A stretch of DNA of 64,000 nt from positions 1 through 64,000 of the forward strand of contig JAGKWU010000013.1 of NCBI GenBank assembly GCA_021151695.1, read 5' to 3'. The notes under the pieces were generated by a model that worked only from the letters and a program-made list of their open reading frames with translations, was not told the DNA's origin and ran no database searches. Source of the stretch: Cellvibrionaceae bacterium. GTDB taxonomy: Bacteria; Pseudomonadota; Gammaproteobacteria; Pseudomonadales; Cellvibrionaceae. Made by a program: the position numbers and the translations under genes. Below, one piece after another: positions 63,028-64,000 of this stretch (its first letter is position 1; each line of letters starts with the position of its first letter).

Positions 63028-63036
63028 GGAGAAACA

Positions 63037-63432
63037 TTAAACAGCATTCCTCCATAATTCTTTTGAGCGAAACCCATATTGAAATATGCCGTACAACCAA
63101 GGCAGCCAAATAATGCTCATCGCCACTACGATTACTGTCACAATAGTTCCACTCAATTCAGGATCGGTTAGTGTGTCCCAGATCCACCAGAATTCGTATG
63201 CGACTGAGACAAAAAACAATATTTTCCACGCTAACGGGCTGATGATTTTTCGATAATAGACAAAGCCGAATAGCGCTATTAACTGAAATAAACCAACCGG
63301 CATACCGACTATATCAACCCAATCCAACTCAATATCACTCGAATCGTTATAGGCCAGCAGCAGCCCCGCACTACCCAACGATAGAATGACAACGAAATAA
63401 AAATACGTCTTCCATATCCACCCCTTTTCCAT
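63037..63432 (-). CDS. Small membrane protein of unknown function
   Basis: A 131-residue protein with four hydrophobic helices, for example YFYFVVILSLGSAGLLLAY, VGLFQLIALFGFVYY, ILFFVSVAYEFWWIW and VTVIVVAMSIIWLPWLYGIF. No family recognised. AGGAAAC precedes the ATG at 63432. It begins 10 bp after the upstream gene ends, so the two are probably co-transcribed. Confidence 0.65.
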   Translation of the reverse strand: MEKGWIWKTYFYFVVILSLGSAGLLLAYNDSSDIELDWVDIVGMPVGLFQLIALFGFVYYRKIISPLAWKILFFVSVAYEFWWIWDTLTDPELSGTIVTVIVVAMSIIWLPWLYGIFQYGFRSKELWRNAV

Positions 63433-63442
63433 CGTCCGTTTC

Positions 63443-63769
63443 CTAGCCCCCATCGTCCACATTAACCGGTGGCAACACCAAATGCTGCCCCGAATTACCC
63501 GGCTCCGGCTCCAGATGCACCTGCATTTCCAGCGCTGCTATTCCCAAATTAACGCTGGCCGTCAGCGTGAGTGGACGCTCGGACAAGGGACGATTTTTTA
63601 ATTCATCGATTGCCAGCTCAAGAATACGACACACTTGTGATGTAGAAGCACGCACCGCTTTTTCGTTGAGGTTACCGGTCGCGCTTGAGGCGGCGTTAGT
63701 GATGGAATCAATCGCTTCGCCAGCCTTGTTGGCGGCCTGGTTGCCAAGGTCTTTCATTTTGTCCAACAT
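63443..63769 (-). CDS. Small helical protein of unknown function
   Basis: A 108-residue protein. Residues 1-30 are an Ala/Asn-rich amphipathic helix (MKDLGNQAANKAGEAIDSIT), followed by a more structured region (SQVCRILELAIDELKNRPLS, LTLTASVNLGIAALEMQVHL) and a Pro-rich end. No signal peptide. AGGAG precedes the ATG at 63769. The partner of the adjacent membrane protein is a possible role; the function is unknown. Confidence 0.55.
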   Translation of the reverse strand: MLDKMKDLGNQAANKAGEAIDSITNAASSATGNLNEKAVRASTSQVCRILELAIDELKNRPLSERPLTLTASVNLGIAALEMQVHLEPEPGNSGQHLVLPPVNVDDGG

Positions 63770-63798
63770 GATTCAACTCCTGTTGCCGTTAATCCAGA

Positions 63799-64000
63799 TT
63801 ATTTATCATTCACAATTTTTTGTACGATCAAACTGCCCACCATATCGCCTTCAACATTTACCGTCGTACGGAAGGTATCCAGTATGCGATCTATGGGCAG
63901 CAGAATGGCGATGGCCTCCACGGGCAAACCAACAGATTGCAACACCAATACCATAGTCACCATACCGGCGCTGGGAATGCCCGGCGCGCCCATAGCAGCA
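63799..64000 (-). CDS. Dicarboxylate/amino-acid:cation symporter, C-terminal part (truncated by window edge)
   Basis: The last 67 codons of a gene that begins to the right of the window. AAMGAPGIPSAGMVTMVLVL (20 residues) is the conserved C-terminal hairpin loop 2 region of GltP/DctA-type DAACS symporters (usual AAGAPGIPGAG), and ILDTFRTTVNVEGD carries the transport-site motif. These import glutamate, aspartate or C4-dicarboxylates with Na+ or H+. It stops 29 bp before the small helical protein gene, so it may head that unit. Confidence 0.88.
   Translation of the reverse strand, partial: AAMGAPGIPSAGMVTMVLVLQSVGLPVEAIAILLPIDRILDTFRTTVNVEGDMVGSLIVQKIVNDK

Overview
The window looks like a chromosomal segment of a Cellvibrio-type gammaproteobacterium (Cellvibrionaceae, near Pseudomonadales). 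The reasons are the Pseudomonas-like housekeeping gene clusters, the secreted plant cell-wall enzymes (a PL11 rhamnogalacturonan lyase joined by a Ser/Thr linker to a CBM2, and a GH3 glycosidase with a PA14-type insert), a PEP-CTERM protein and a MutL with the endonuclease motif seen in lineages lacking MutH. No species call can be proven from the sequence alone.

Left end (1-18 kb). Bases 1-320 carry at least three tandem minus-strand promoters with GC-rich discriminators, of the kind that drive rRNA operons, firing out of the window to the left. Then follows a dispersed minus-strand branched-chain amino-acid set: ilvI and ilvH (15.4-17.7 kb), ilvC (5.3-6.3 kb) and pssA (0.4-1.2 kb). These are adjacent in Pseudomonas (ilvIHC-pssA). 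Here they are split by two blocks. One is a cyanophycin-synthetase-like ligase convergent with a FemAB-like acyltransferase. The other holds the divergent regulator ilvY, a 1694-residue secreted multidomain protein with an unusual palindromic leader, a TMEM175-like channel, a 3-methyladenine glycosylase and a DUF72 protein.

Middle (18-38 kb). An AT-richer three-gene unit (OmpA-type lipoprotein, multi-pass membrane protein with a cytoplasmic tail, periplasmic vWA-like protein) sits between ilvI and purA and is the best candidate for an undescribed envelope-spanning complex. Then comes the conserved series amiB-mutL-miaA-hfq-hflX-hflK-hflC-DUF2065-hisZ-purA, all on the minus strand. It is interrupted between mutL and miaA by three plus-strand genes (membrane-anchored AraC regulator, DUF2306 membrane protein, Cys-rich secreted protein). 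A TraF-like outer-membrane protein follows on the plus strand.

Right part (38-64 kb) is mostly accessory: PL11-CBM2 lyase; a MerR/TipAS-like regulator with a clear 19-bp-spacer MerR promoter ahead of an LCM-type methyltransferase and a VOC protein; a single-heme periplasmic protein next to a nucleoside hydrolase; the tamA-tamB envelope export pair divergent from rlmJ; a RES/Xre toxin-antitoxin pair; GH3 glycosidase; GGDEF-EAL protein; MATE transporter; DUF1349 and PEP-CTERM secreted proteins; a REP-like palindrome; a relic of a ccdA antitoxin without ccdB; and the truncated start of a dicarboxylate symporter gene whose C-terminal part enters from the right edge.

No tRNA, rRNA gene body, CRISPR array, transposase or integrase was recognised. 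Functions are inferred from remembered family motifs; no database search was run.
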